This document shows positions 1-8,349 of a DNA stretch of 64,000 nt, one piece after another. The stretch is from DAHUXN01 sp963811805 (lineage in GTDB: Bacteria; Acidobacteriota; Terriglobia; Acidiferrales; UBA7541). The position numbers and the translations under genes are program-made. Numbering within the stretch: the stretch's first letter is position 1; each line of letters opens with the position of its first letter. The notes under the pieces are model-generated. The model saw only the letters and a program-made list of their open reading frames with translations. It did no database searches and was not told where the DNA came from. The stretch covers positions 1-64,000 of the forward strand of contig CAWESU010000002.1 in the NCBI GenBank assembly GCA_963811805.1. The letters are read 5' to 3'.

Positions 1-90
1 GCTCTCGCTCCCGCTGGTTACACTTGAATTCAGGCGTCACGCCAGCGCAGCTCACAGGCTCTCAGTTTTGCTGTCGATGAACCGAAGACC

Positions 91-1176
91 ATGACCGCAG
101 CTCCAGCTTTACAGCAAAAGCGTCACCGCCAGGTGCTCGCCGAAGTTGTGCGCGCTTACATCGAAACCGGCGAGCCGGTTTCCTCGCGCACCATCGCGCG
201 TGTGCACGCCGAGTCGCTCAGCTCCGCCACTATGCGCAACATCATGGCCGACCTCGAAGAGGAGGGCTATCTCTACCAGCCGCACACTTCCGCCGGCCGC
301 GTCCCCACCGCGTCCGCCTATCGTTTTTACGTCGAACAGATCGCCGCGCAGGCCACGCCTCGCGTCGAAGATCGCGACTGGATTCGCCGCGAGCTGGAAT
401 CCGCCACCACGCCGGAAGGCGTTATGGAGCGCGCCAGCCACGTCCTCGCCGCCGTTTCGCGCGGACTCGGCATCATCATTTCGCCGCCGCTCGCGCGCAC
501 TTTGGTCGAACACATTCGTTTCTTGCTTCTGCCCGACTCCCGCGTCCTCGTCGTGCTCGTCACCAGCGGCGGCATCACCCGCGACAAATGCATTCGCCCC
601 GAACGCGCGTTTCTTCAACCCGAGCTCGACCGCATCGCCGAGTTTTTGAACCGCCATTATCCGCGCCAGACGCTGGAATCGATCTGCGCCGATTTGAAAG
701 CCCAGCTCGCACTCGATCGCGAACGTTATGAGAAGCTCGCCAGCGGCGCGCTCCTGCTCTGCGACCCAAAACTCCTCGGCGAAGACGCCGAGCGCGTCGT
801 CTACATCGATGGCGCGGCGCAGTTTGCCACCGCCGCGGAATTCCAGGATCAACAGCAGCTCGGCGAATTGCTCAGCGCCATCGAGGAACGCGACCGCCTG
901 GTCGCTCTCCTTAGCGGCTGCATCGAAGCGCCTGAGCCGGTGCACGTCGAGCTTGGCGTCGAGCAAATGTCCAACGCCGGCAAGCATCTCGCGATCGTCA
1001 GCGCGCCATACGGTCACGGCGAGCCCGCGCGCCCAGGTGGACCTGCGCGCCCCGGCGAGCAGGGAACTCTCGGAATTCTCGGCCCCATGCGCATGCATTA
1101 CGAGCGCGTCATCACCGTCGTCGCGCTGATGTCGCAGTTTTTCTCCGAGGAAATGAAAGGGGACAAGCTGTCGTGA
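91..1176 (+). CDS. hrcA: Heat-inducible transcription repressor HrcA
   Basis: Represses class I heat-shock genes by binding the CIRCE operator; activity depends on GroEL in the known family. The 361-residue product has the N-terminal winged-helix region (about residues 10-75, with the typical run SSATMRNIMADLEEEGYL and the following TSAGRVPT) and the central GAF-like and C-terminal dimer domains expected at this length. It is first in an operon: its TGA overlaps the GTG of grpE by 4 bp (GTGA at 1173-1176), and dnaJ follows. I do not see a CIRCE inverted repeat in the 90 bases upstream, so the operator lies outside the window, is elsewhere, or is diverged. Family call is secure. Confidence 0.96.
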   Translation: MTAAPALQQKRHRQVLAEVVRAYIETGEPVSSRTIARVHAESLSSATMRNIMADLEEEGYLYQPHTSAGRVPTASAYRFYVEQIAAQATPRVEDRDWIRRELESATTPEGVMERASHVLAAVSRGLGIIISPPLARTLVEHIRFLLLPDSRVLVVLVTSGGITRDKCIRPERAFLQPELDRIAEFLNRHYPRQTLESICADLKAQLALDRERYEKLASGALLLCDPKLLGEDAERVVYIDGAAQFATAAEFQDQQQLGELLSAIEERDRLVALLSGCIEAPEPVHVELGVEQMSNAGKHLAIVSAPYGHGEPARPGGPARPGEQGTLGILGPMRMHYERVITVVALMSQFFSEEMKGDKLS

Positions 1177-1787
1177 GCAGGAAAGACGATTCGGAAAAGG
1201 ACTGGCAGGTGAACCCGGCCGATAGCGCCAGCGGCGAACCCGAGAACCAGAGCCCTTCGGGTGGCCAGTCGACGGAAAAAATTGTCAGCGATGAACTCGA
1301 GAAGCTGGCCGCCGAAAAACTCGACCTGAAAAACACGCTGATCCGCCTGCAGGCCGATTTCGATAATTACCGCAAGCGCATCGAGCGTGAGCGCCATCAC
1401 GAGCGCCATCGCGGCGCCGAACTTCTCGTCGAAAATCTGCTGCCCGTTCTCGACGGCTTCGATCGCGCCATTTCCGCGCATCGCGACCCCGCGCACGACG
1501 AATATCGCAAGGGCTTCGAGCTGATCCGCAAACAGATGCTCGACGCGCTCACCAAGCAGGGCCTGCAAAAAATCGAAACCGAAGGCCAGCGCTTCGATCC
1601 GCATTTTCATCACGCCATCGAGCGCGTCGAAACGCAGAAGCATCCCGACGATACCGTCCTGGAAGAACTCCAGGCCGGCTACGCTTTCCACGGCAAAGTG
1701 CTGCGTCCGGCCATGGTCCGCGTCGCCGTGAATCCTGCGGGCCACGGTGCCGCATCTAATTCCACATCCACTTCCAAGGGGAACTGA
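1173..1787 (+). CDS. grpE: Nucleotide exchange factor GrpE
   Basis: Co-chaperone that speeds ADP release from DnaK. The 204-residue protein has an acidic, low-complexity N-terminus, a long coiled coil with the GrpE core (LQADFDNYRKRIERER, about residues 60-75), and the C-terminal beta-domain ending in VLRPAMVRVAV, followed by a Ser/Thr-rich tail. The GTG start overlaps the hrcA stop by 4 bp, with the purine-rich AAAGGGG about 11 bases upstream, which points to translational coupling. dnaJ begins 5 bp after the stop. No dnaK is present in the window. Confidence 0.95.
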   Translation: MSRKDDSEKDWQVNPADSASGEPENQSPSGGQSTEKIVSDELEKLAAEKLDLKNTLIRLQADFDNYRKRIERERHHERHRGAELLVENLLPVLDGFDRAISAHRDPAHDEYRKGFELIRKQMLDALTKQGLQKIETEGQRFDPHFHHAIERVETQKHPDDTVLEELQAGYAFHGKVLRPAMVRVAVNPAGHGAASNSTSTSKGN

Positions 1788-1792
1788 ACAGA

Positions 1793-2938
1793 ATGCCTGC
1801 TGCTTCCAAGAAAGATTATTACGAAATTCTCGGCCTCACTCGCGACGCCGCCGGCGACCAAATCAAGAGCGCCTATCGCAAAGCCGCGATGAAATGGCAT
1901 CCCGACCGCAATCCCGAGCATAAATCCGAAGCCGAGCACCGTTTTCGCGAAGCCAGCGAAGCCTATAGCGTGCTCTCCGATCCGCAGAAGCGCGCCACCT
2001 ACGATCGCTACGGCCACGCGGGTCTGAGCGGCCAGGTTTTTGACGCCAGCAATTTCGGCTCGATTTTCGAGGAGTTTCAGGACGTCTTCGGCGAAATGTT
2101 CGGCTTCCAGGATATTTTCGGCGGCGGCGGTGGACGTCGGCGCGGCGGCCAGCCGCGAGCGCAGCGTGGCGCGGACATGCGCTACGACCTGAAACTTTCA
2201 TTTGAAGACGGCGCGGAAGGCGTGAAAACCAAGCTGAAAATCCCGCGCATGGAAGATTGCGCGGCCTGTCACGGCACCGGCGCAAAGCCCGGCTCCGGCA
2301 TGGAAGTTTGCCAGTCCTGCAAAGGCCGCGGGCAATTGCATTATCAGCAGGGATTTTTCGCCATTTCGCGCACCTGCCCGTCCTGCCATGGCGCCGGAAA
2401 GATCATCAAGGAAAGCTGCCTCGAATGCCGCGGCCAGGGCCGCATCGAGCGCGCTCGCACTATCGAAGTCTCCATTCCCGCGGGCGTCGACAACGGCATG
2501 CGCCTCCGCGTTCCCAGCGAAGGTGAGCAGGGCTCGAACGGCGGCGTTCCCGGCGACCTCTACGTCTTCATCGAAGTGAAGGAGCATCCCTTCTTCGAAC
2601 GTCGCGGCGCCGATCTCTATTGCAATGTCCCCGTCACCGTTTCGCAAGCCGCCCTCGGCGCGGAAATCATGATTCCCACCATGAGCGGCGACGAAAAGCT
2701 CACCATTCCCGAAGGCACGCAGCCCGGCACTCTTTTCCGCCGCAAAGGCAAAGGCCTTCCCGATCCTCACGGCGGCAAGGGCGATCTTTACGTCAACGTT
2801 CGCGTGGTCATCCCGTCCAAGCTCACGAGGGAGCAGAAGGCGCTCTTCGAGCAGTTGCATCGCGTCGTCAAAGCCGAGAATCGCCCCGTCGAGCGCAATT
2901 CCAGCTTCTTCGACAAAGTCAAAGACATCTTCAGCTAA
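1793..2938 (+). CDS. dnaJ: Chaperone protein DnaJ (type I Hsp40)
   Basis: Stimulates DnaK ATPase and delivers unfolded clients. The 381 residues contain the full type I layout: J domain (1-72) with the HPD motif at 36-38, a Gly/Phe-rich linker with a GGGGG run near 110-114, four CxxCxGxG zinc motifs (156-163, 173-180, 195-202, 209-216), and the C-terminal substrate-binding domains. It is third in the hrcA-grpE-dnaJ operon. A 46-bp copy of its last codons and downstream DNA recurs at 6926-6971. Confidence 0.97.
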   Translation: MPAASKKDYYEILGLTRDAAGDQIKSAYRKAAMKWHPDRNPEHKSEAEHRFREASEAYSVLSDPQKRATYDRYGHAGLSGQVFDASNFGSIFEEFQDVFGEMFGFQDIFGGGGGRRRGGQPRAQRGADMRYDLKLSFEDGAEGVKTKLKIPRMEDCAACHGTGAKPGSGMEVCQSCKGRGQLHYQQGFFAISRTCPSCHGAGKIIKESCLECRGQGRIERARTIEVSIPAGVDNGMRLRVPSEGEQGSNGGVPGDLYVFIEVKEHPFFERRGADLYCNVPVTVSQAALGAEIMIPTMSGDEKLTIPEGTQPGTLFRRKGKGLPDPHGGKGDLYVNVRVVIPSKLTREQKALFEQLHRVVKAENRPVERNSSFFDKVKDIFS

Positions 2939-2956
2939 CCGATAATGTTGTCATCC
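2911..2956 (+). repeat. Source copy of duplicated dnaJ 3' end
   Basis: This 46-bp stretch covers the last codons of dnaJ (ending DKVKDIFS and the stop) and the first intergenic bases. It matches 6926-6971 with only two differences. Looser similarity continues downstream in both places: a GGATCTGCTG box, a CCTTTAGTTTT box, then a GGCGG hairpin. Because dnaJ is intact here, this is the source and the other copy is derived. Confidence 0.85.
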
Positions 2957-3040
2957 TGAGCGAAGCGTATTCTGCGCAGCGAAGGATCTGCTGTTGCCTT
3001 TAGTTTTTGCAGCGGCGGCCTTCAGGCCGCCAGTTCGTGC
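2950..3040. repeat. Dispersed repeat cassette after dnaJ
   Basis: It holds the motif GTCATCCTGAGCGAAGCG, then GAAGGATCT, then a GC-rich hairpin (GGCGGCC-TTCA-GGCCGCC near 3013-3030). Related cassettes lie near 5959, 6965, 52674 and 52868. The hairpin could help end hrcA-grpE-dnaJ transcription, but no clean U-tract follows it. Confidence 0.6.
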
Positions 3041-3090
3041 AGCATTGCGCCGCTCGTTTCCCTCTGGCGAGCCGCGCCTTCGGCTCCGCT

Positions 3091-3726
3091 TCAGTGCGGC
3101 TCCGCCGGCTTCTGCCCATCCTGGCGGGGCGCCGCTCCCTCGCAGGTCATCTCGAAGTCGCCTTGATATCTTGGCAGGAAAATGAACGCGAGTTCCGGCA
3201 GCCCCACATCCTGTGCGCTCGCGGGAAAGACCTTCGTTCCCTTGAGCGGCGTTCGCGTTTCCTTCACCGCCCAACCGCCGCCCTCCGGCACGAACAACGC
3301 CAGATATTCGAACGTTCCGGTCGCTGCGTCCACCACTTCCCCCATCAGGTCGAGCGCGCGGTACTGAATTCTCTCGTCCGCGGTGAAGTTCGGCACGTTG
3401 CCCGCCAGCTCCTCGGCCCTCGCTGCCGCCTGCTTCAGCACATCGGCCACGTTGCATGGCGCCGACGCCGAAACGCCACGCACTGGCCTGTCGAGGTTCG
3501 GGGGATCCCATCTCATCGAGCGGTCCTTGATTTTCTTTGCGGCGTCCTGTGACTCCCGTGATTGTTGCGCAGCGCTCACCGCCGCGCGACTGGCGCGCAC
3601 GCCTGACGCTGACGCGAGCGAGCACACCAGTGCCGTGATCGCCAGCGCCGCCGCCGCAAATTTCACGCCGCTACCGTCTGCGCACCTCGAGCTGGTCCCC
3701 GGTTGGCTCGTCTGGCCTCGCGCCAT
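3091..3726 (-). CDS. Small secreted protein of unknown function, paired with a VWFA-related protein
   Basis: The 211-residue product has a hydrophobic N-terminal segment (about residues 21-42, AAAALAITALVCSLASASG) that looks like a signal peptide or anchor. It has no domain that I recognise. It starts 17 bp after the stop of the VWFA-related gene on the same strand, so the two are probably co-transcribed and may act together in the periplasm or at the cell surface. Two Cys residues remain in the mature part. The C-terminal coding end approaches the repeat-rich area after dnaJ. Confidence 0.7.
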   Translation of the reverse strand: MARGQTSQPGTSSRCADGSGVKFAAAALAITALVCSLASASGVRASRAAVSAAQQSRESQDAAKKIKDRSMRWDPPNLDRPVRGVSASAPCNVADVLKQAAARAEELAGNVPNFTADERIQYRALDLMGEVVDAATGTFEYLALFVPEGGGWAVKETRTPLKGTKVFPASAQDVGLPELAFIFLPRYQGDFEMTCEGAAPRQDGQKPAEPH

Positions 3727-3742
3727 AGTGTTTTGCTCGATT

Positions 3743-5575
3743 CTATTGAATCTGCACGTTCTTCGTCGTCGCGCTCATCTCCCCATGCAGCGCTTCCTCC
3801 ACCACCACGCGCAAACGATACTCCCCCGCAGGCGCTTCCAGCGACATCCCGCCGCTGATCCCGCTCTTCGAGAACCGCTCGAAGCTCTCCGGGTTCAGCG
3901 CCAGTTGCATCTGCGCTTCCTTGCCCGTGACGATTTTTCCCTGCGCATCGAGCAGCACGGTCACAAATGTCAGCATGTCCACATGCCGGTCCTGCTGCAC
4001 GTCGAACGGCAGCTTCTGAATATCCACGTGCGTCTGCACTCTGACTTCCCGGCTGCCGTCGCTCGCCGTGCGGGGCTCCGCGCTGACGCTCAACGGAAAA
4101 TCGCTGCGCTCCTCCGAGCCGTGCACCTCCGCATCAATTTTCTCTTCCGCCGTCGGCGGCGCCGCTTTGCCGGCCGGCTCTTTTGCCGCTTCCTCGCTCG
4201 ATTCTTTCGTCGCCGCGAAGTACCCCGGCCGCGCCTGCACCAAATCGCCCGGCGTCTTGACCTCTACCTTCAGCTTGTGAAATTTGCCATTGAACTTTTC
4301 CTTCTCCGCCGCGAAGCCCAGCAGGTACTCGGTCTCCGGCGCCGCCGCCAGCGAATAATATCCGGCAGCTAGGTCATTCCGGTTGTGGAAGTATCGTCCG
4401 CCGGTGCCCACCGCAAAATCGACCATCGCCCCCATGGCGCTGCTCATCGCCGGCCCGAAGTTTTCCAAGTCATGCACAGCCACATTGTCCGCCAAGTCGT
4501 CGGTCCAGCCGTGCTGCGGATCCATAGTTGCCATTCCGGTATACAGACCCTTGGCGTCCAGCGCGTTGATCACCACTCCTGCGCGCAGCGCGCTAGTCAC
4601 CAGATTGTCTACGTCGGTCTCCATTGTCCCGGTCAGAAATCCCGAAGAAGACAGCACCAGCACGCGCTCGCCGGGTTTCTTCGCCAGGTAATTGACATCC
4701 GCCTGAACCGTGTTCAACGTGTCCTGCGACATCTGGCGAATCGAGTCCCACATCTGTTTCGACTCCGCTTGAACAATCTGCTCTTGCTGGGCTACACAAT
4801 CCGGATCAAGATTCGTCTCGTCGTAGCAGTTGCACTTCACAGCCTCTAGAACAATCGTCACGTAGGTAGGAGAGCCCAGCAGCCCAGAGCCAATTGGTGG
4901 CTCGGGCTCGTTCGCGATCTCATAGGCGTCGTACGGCGTGATCCGCGGGCAACCACTGCTCTCAATGGGGCGCCCGCGGAATCTCAGCTTCTCAATCGCA
5001 TCGATGATTCCAGACCCATTCGCCGAGAAATCGATGCTCACCAAACCTGACGCCGTGAAGAGCGCGATTTGGTCTCCTGGGCTCACTCCGGTGCGAATAA
5101 AATTTTCCGCGGCAAGCTGCACATGCCGCATATCGCCAAACTGCGTGTTCAGGTCGTCAAAATACAGCGCCACGTATCGCGCGCGCCGCGGCGCTTCCGC
5201 TGGCAGGTTTGGTTGGGCTGCCTCCGGCGCGCCTGCCGCCGCTTTTTCCGCGGGCACGCGCAGCTCTCGCGTCTCCACCGAAAAGCTCGAAATCGCCTGC
5301 TCCTTCCCGTCGTCGTAAATCGCGAAATCCTCTTGCTTCAGCCCGCTTACCACCTTCCCTTTGCCGTCGCGCACCACCACGCCCACTTGCACCTCGTTCG
5401 TTTGCACGCGCAGCGCCGCTGCAGGCGGAGCGTACGGCCCGCTGCTGATGCGCACTTCACCCGGCGATAGTGTCTGCGCGAAAGAGATCGCGAAAGAGAT
5501 CAATGCAAGCAAGCCCGCGCACACTACCGCCGCAAGAAAAAGCATGGTGCGAGCCGAAAGTGGATTCTGAGGCAT
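3743..5575 (-). CDS. Secreted VWFA-related domain protein (610 aa)
   Basis: Predicted exported protein of the acidobacterial VWFA-related family. An N-terminal hydrophobic stretch (11-33) precedes a beta-rich segment with the family signature of a VVVRDGKGKVV strand and the QEDFAIYDDGKEQ loop (about 64-92). The von Willebrand A-like domain follows, starting at RYVALYFDD near 133. The metal-site motif DxSxS is not intact: D140-D141 are followed by LNT, so metal-dependent ligand binding is doubtful. The C-terminal half (about 400-610) carries a long Ala/Glu-rich insert and a beta domain. Ligand and role are unknown. The small secreted gene at 3091-3726 follows 17 bp later. Confidence 0.85.
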   Translation of the reverse strand: MPQNPLSARTMLFLAAVVCAGLLALISFAISFAQTLSPGEVRISSGPYAPPAAALRVQTNEVQVGVVVRDGKGKVVSGLKQEDFAIYDDGKEQAISSFSVETRELRVPAEKAAAGAPEAAQPNLPAEAPRRARYVALYFDDLNTQFGDMRHVQLAAENFIRTGVSPGDQIALFTASGLVSIDFSANGSGIIDAIEKLRFRGRPIESSGCPRITPYDAYEIANEPEPPIGSGLLGSPTYVTIVLEAVKCNCYDETNLDPDCVAQQEQIVQAESKQMWDSIRQMSQDTLNTVQADVNYLAKKPGERVLVLSSSGFLTGTMETDVDNLVTSALRAGVVINALDAKGLYTGMATMDPQHGWTDDLADNVAVHDLENFGPAMSSAMGAMVDFAVGTGGRYFHNRNDLAAGYYSLAAAPETEYLLGFAAEKEKFNGKFHKLKVEVKTPGDLVQARPGYFAATKESSEEAAKEPAGKAAPPTAEEKIDAEVHGSEERSDFPLSVSAEPRTASDGSREVRVQTHVDIQKLPFDVQQDRHVDMLTFVTVLLDAQGKIVTGKEAQMQLALNPESFERFSKSGISGGMSLEAPAGEYRLRVVVEEALHGEMSATTKNVQIQ

Positions 5576-6274
5576 GAAGAGGTCCGCGCGACCCTACAGC
5601 AAGCTAGTCCTCTAGGTCTTTGAGAGTCAAGTGCCTACTTTTGTAAACATCCAGCGGCGGCGCGCGTCGCCGGCGCCTCCGCTGCGCCTTTCTGGAGCGC
5701 CGGCTTCAGGCGCGCCTTTCGCGCTCCGGATGGTTCTACGGAGCCGGCATCCTTCCACCAGCGTTTCTGCTGACTGCATCTGCGTTTGCGCCGCTTCTGG
5801 GGGTCGTAGGGGCGCTGCTTGCTGCGCCCGCATGCCCTGACGCAGGAAGGGGCGCGACTCTCCGAGTCGCGTTGCCTCTGTAGCGCAAACCTGCGCTTCT
5901 CAGGTCTGCGGTTTTTCTAGCTCCTGCGGTTGTCGGCGCGCTACTGTGCGCCCGTTTTGTCATCCTGAGCGCAGCGAAGGATCTCGCCTTGGCATTGTTC
6001 TTGCCTTTGTAGCGCAGACCCTCCGCGCGGTTCGGAGGTCTGCGGCTTTTCTAGGAGGGCACGGCTTTAGCCGTGCCAAAAGGAAACGCAAAACGTCTTC
6101 TTCCTATCGCGCCCGCCCCGGATGCCTTCGCGGGGCGGTTCACCCGCTCGTCCTGACCCTCGGCGAAGGGCGCGAAGTATTGCCGCCGGATCATCGCCCC
6201 CGGCCAATGCTCGTAGCCGTTCAAAAAATGCTTCCTTCCTATCGCGCCCGCCCCGGATGCCTTTGCGGGGCGCT
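5576..6274. other. Non-coding, hairpin- and repeat-rich interval
   Basis: I see no gene here that I can support. It holds several inverted repeats, including the perfect palindrome GGCACGGCTTTAGCCGTGCC near 6059-6078, a dispersed GTCATCCTGAGCGCAGCGAA box at 5959, two 'TGTAGCGCA...GGTCTGCGG' hairpin units near 5880 and 6008, and the first of two direct repeats centred on CGCGCCCGCCCCGGATGCCT. Long open frames exist on both strands, but they only reflect GC-rich repeat sequence. Confidence 0.6.
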
Positions 6275-6290
6275 TCATCCGCGCAAAGTA
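6097..6290. repeat. Pair of ~50-bp direct repeats
   Basis: Two copies of a unit with core TATCGCGCCCGCCCCGGATG then CCTTYGCGGGGCGSTTCA (about 6097-6150 and 6231-6285) lie 134 bp apart, and both are followed by a GCGCRAAGTATTGCCGCCGG box. A shorter relative (TATCGCGCGTTTCATCCGCG) occurs near 53098. The second unit overlaps the 3' end of the small gene at 6275-6544. Confidence 0.75.
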
Positions 6291-6544
6291 TTGCCGCCGG
6301 AGCGCTCTTGCTCTTCCGGCGGCGAATCCGCCGTCTCGGCCACGTCGATCTTCACCAACGAGCGATATCCATCCGGACCGCCATCGCCTTTGTCGCATTC
6401 GTCCGGTATCGTAAATTCGACCTTCGTTTCGTTCATGATCTGCAACGTCTCTTCAATATCCTTCGGATTCACCGCGCCAAAGCACGTCACCCCAGCCAGC
6501 ATCATCAAAAATAGTATCCTCAGCCATTTGCGTTTCATCCGCAT
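6275..6544 (-). CDS. Small secreted protein, unknown function
   Basis: An 89-residue (or 87 from the second Met) product with a basic start and hydrophobic core (KRKWLRILFLMMLAGVTCFG), read as a signal peptide. The mature part is short and acidic. A good ribosome site (GGAGGAG, 3 bp before the first ATG and 9 bp before the second) favours a real gene. The first or third codon could be the start; I favour Met3 from the spacing. Its last codons run into a dispersed repeat, so the C-terminus (after about residue 75) may be acquired sequence. No family is recognised. Confidence 0.55.
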   Translation of the reverse strand: MRMKRKWLRILFLMMLAGVTCFGAVNPKDIEETLQIMNETKVEFTIPDECDKGDGGPDGYRSLVKIDVAETADSPPEEQERSGGNTLRG

Positions 6545-6667
6545 ATCTCCTCCGGCTCATCGCTGCGTGAGCGGGGAAGGGGCTGCGGGCTGGCGCAACT
6601 TAGCCCGCAACCGTTCAGCGTTCGTTTGTGTAGGGAAGCCGCATGACGCAGCGGCCAGGCGCAAGAA

Positions 6668-6904
6668 CTACCTTATCGGAGGAGGCCGAGGCGAAAACGC
6701 CGGTAACGCAAGAGCCTTCGGTGCGCGACTCTCTTCGTCCACGCAGGGGAGAAGAACCGTTAGGACAAACGCAACGAAAAACCACGACGTGATGACGAGG
6801 ACCGCGAGCGCCAGCCCGGCCACGCTCGGCGTCAATGCCGCGAGCAGCAGCCCCGTCACGCAGAGGAAAATAACCACCCGCCGTACTTGTGGTGACGCTC
6901 TCAT
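6668..6904 (-). CDS. Small membrane protein, unknown function
   Basis: A 78-residue frame with two hydrophobic segments (about 9-29 and 32-53) and a basic N-terminus: a plausible two-pass inner-membrane protein. The C-terminal 25 residues are Pro/Arg/Ala-rich and look like GC-rich run-on. No family is recognised and no strong ribosome site is evident. The start lies just outside the displaced dnaJ-end copy at 6926. Confidence 0.4.
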   Translation of the reverse strand: MRASPQVRRVVIFLCVTGLLLAALTPSVAGLALAVLVITSWFFVAFVLTVLLPCVDEESRAPKALALPAFSPRPPPIR

Positions 6905-6925
6905 TCGCCTCGAATTATACGCCTA

Positions 6926-6971
6926 CGACAAAGTCAAAGACATCTTCAGCCGACCGATAATGTTGTCATCC
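6926..6971 (+). repeat. Displaced copy of the dnaJ 3' end
   Basis: 44 of 46 bases match 2911-2956, including codons for DKVKDIFS. The dnaJ stop is changed (TAA to CGA), so no chaperone function remains. The surrounding DNA to about 7085 also resembles the region after dnaJ but is more diverged and carries an insert containing GCGTAGCCGCGGTAAGCGGC. Confidence 0.85.
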
Positions 6972-7166
6972 CGAACCCAGCCTGCGTAGCCGCGGTAAGC
7001 GGCTGCTTGGAAAATGTCGCGGGATGGCGGTGAGGGATCTGCTGTCGCCTTTAGTTTTCGTAGAGGCGGGTTTACCCCGCCAGTTGTAATACGTGCACAA
7101 TCTCGGGTCGCCCGTTCTCCGTGTATCCCCTTCCCAGTGGTTCGGTCTTTTGGAGATGGCTTCTTG

Positions 7167-7172
7167 TATAAT
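7167..7172 (+). promoter_or_regulatory. Possible -10 box (TATAAT) of a leaderless gene
   Basis: A perfect TATAAT, preceded by TG one base earlier (TGTATAAT), ends 8 bases before the GTG at 7181. Transcription would then start at or next to the start codon, giving a leaderless message. No good -35 hexamer is visible 17 bases upstream. Confidence 0.45.
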
Positions 7173-7180
7173 GCAAAGCC

Positions 7181-7861
7181 GTGCGAAAAATAGCCGCCTC
7201 ATCTCACCTGCGTTACTTCCGACCGCTAGCGATAGACCGCAAGAGACTCAATGAGCTCTTGGAAATTCTGATTGGGCGCTCGGAGAGCGTCGAGATCAGC
7301 TTCTTCGACAATGAGTATGAATATACGTCCCTAGCCGAAATTGACGAGAATCATGCGAGAATTCAGCAGATTGAAATAAGAACCCATAAGCCGTATTCCA
7401 GGGTGACGCTTGGAAAGGAGCGCCTTACCAGATTCTTTTTCAGAGATAAAAACACCGTATACGTAAGCGACGACGAGGGGGCAGAGTTTCTCTTTTTCAA
7501 GGTCTGCGAGGTATTGACAAGGCGGCAACGAGTCTTGCCGTTGTTTTTCAAGTGGTGGATATTCGCCCTGTCAGTTGCGCTTAACTTGTGCACTGCATAC
7601 GTGCCATGGCGTTCATCCCTTACGGTTCATTTTGGGCGCTATGCACTCATCGTCATAGAGTGGTTCACTGCGATTTATCAGTTGGTTTTCCTTTATTTGA
7701 TGTTTCAGGGTATGTCCCTCGTAAGACTAGAGTCGCCGCATCCGCAAGGACCTTTCTGGGCTAGGAATGGAGACAAGATAAAATTACTTATAATCGGCAC
7801 GATCATTGGAATTATTGGGACAGTCGTGACTCGATATTTGGGCCATCTCGTTGTAAAATGA
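7181..7861 (+). CDS. Membrane protein of unknown function, three predicted TM segments
   Basis: 226 residues from a GTG start. The N-terminal half (1-120) is soluble, mixed alpha/beta. The C-terminal half has three hydrophobic spans: WWIFALSVALNLCTAYV (about 125-142), IVIEWFTAIYQLVFLYLMF (about 157-176) and LLIIGTIIGIIGTVVTRYL (about 203-221). Base composition is clearly less GC-rich than in neighbouring genes, which suggests horizontal acquisition. No ribosome site precedes the GTG, and a perfect TATAAT sits 8 bases upstream. No family is recognised. Confidence 0.65.
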   Translation: MRKIAASSHLRYFRPLAIDRKRLNELLEILIGRSESVEISFFDNEYEYTSLAEIDENHARIQQIEIRTHKPYSRVTLGKERLTRFFFRDKNTVYVSDDEGAEFLFFKVCEVLTRRQRVLPLFFKWWIFALSVALNLCTAYVPWRSSLTVHFGRYALIVIEWFTAIYQLVFLYLMFQGMSLVRLESPHPQGPFWARNGDKIKLLIIGTIIGIIGTVVTRYLGHLVVK

Positions 7862-8349
7862 ATCCCTCAGAAGGACCTCTCCGTCGCTTTTCCCCCTTGA
7901 CTTTGTGGTTACTATGCGGTACATTACGGCTTCGGCTGGACGTTCCAGCCGGGCGGGGAAGTGAAGAAGAGAAAGGCGGGCCGCGGAGACGCGGCTTTTC
8001 GCTTTTTATGCGCTTTCTAAATTCTAATCGCGTCACCTATGAAGAATTAGAGCCTCACGTAACCCACACAAAACAAACGATCGGACCCGTTTCTAATCGC
8101 TTATTTTGTCGCTTTTCGCGCACAATTCTGTCCCATTTTCGGACGCCTCCGCCCAGCCCACGGCCTCGCCGATTTCTAATCGGTACACAGAACACCAATC
8201 GCAAATTCGCAAGTTGCAGAAAACAAACCGCATATCATTTTCTAATCGGGACTGAAATGCGGCTTTTTCTCGAGTCGCATCGCCTTGCTGTTGTCACTTG
8301 TCACTCGTCACTTGTCACTCGCAACTGGCGTTTGGTCACTGGGGTTTGA
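7862..8349. other. Repeat-bearing non-coding interval upstream of rsmE
   Basis: An open frame covers much of it (7858-8349), but its translation is built on repeats and I do not accept it as a gene. It contains four copies of TTCTAATCG (8022, 8091, 8174, 8240; spacing 69, 83 and 66) and a 14-bp direct duplication GTCACTTGTCACTC (8293-8306 and 8307-8320). The second motif recurs near 53163. Confidence 0.6.

Noticed and set aside
1..90. CIRCE operator upstream of hrcA.
   Set aside because: No TTAGCACTC...GAGTGCTAA-like inverted repeat is visible; only 90 bases are available.
5946..6989. Long open frame (347 codons, +) across the repeat-rich area.
   Set aside because: It runs through dispersed repeats and the displaced dnaJ end, has an Arg/Ser-rich, family-less translation, and opposes better-supported small minus-strand genes.
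7858..8349. Open frame (163 codons, +) after the membrane gene.
   Set aside because: Its content is the TTCTAATCG and GTCACTTGTCACTC repeats; translation has no family character.
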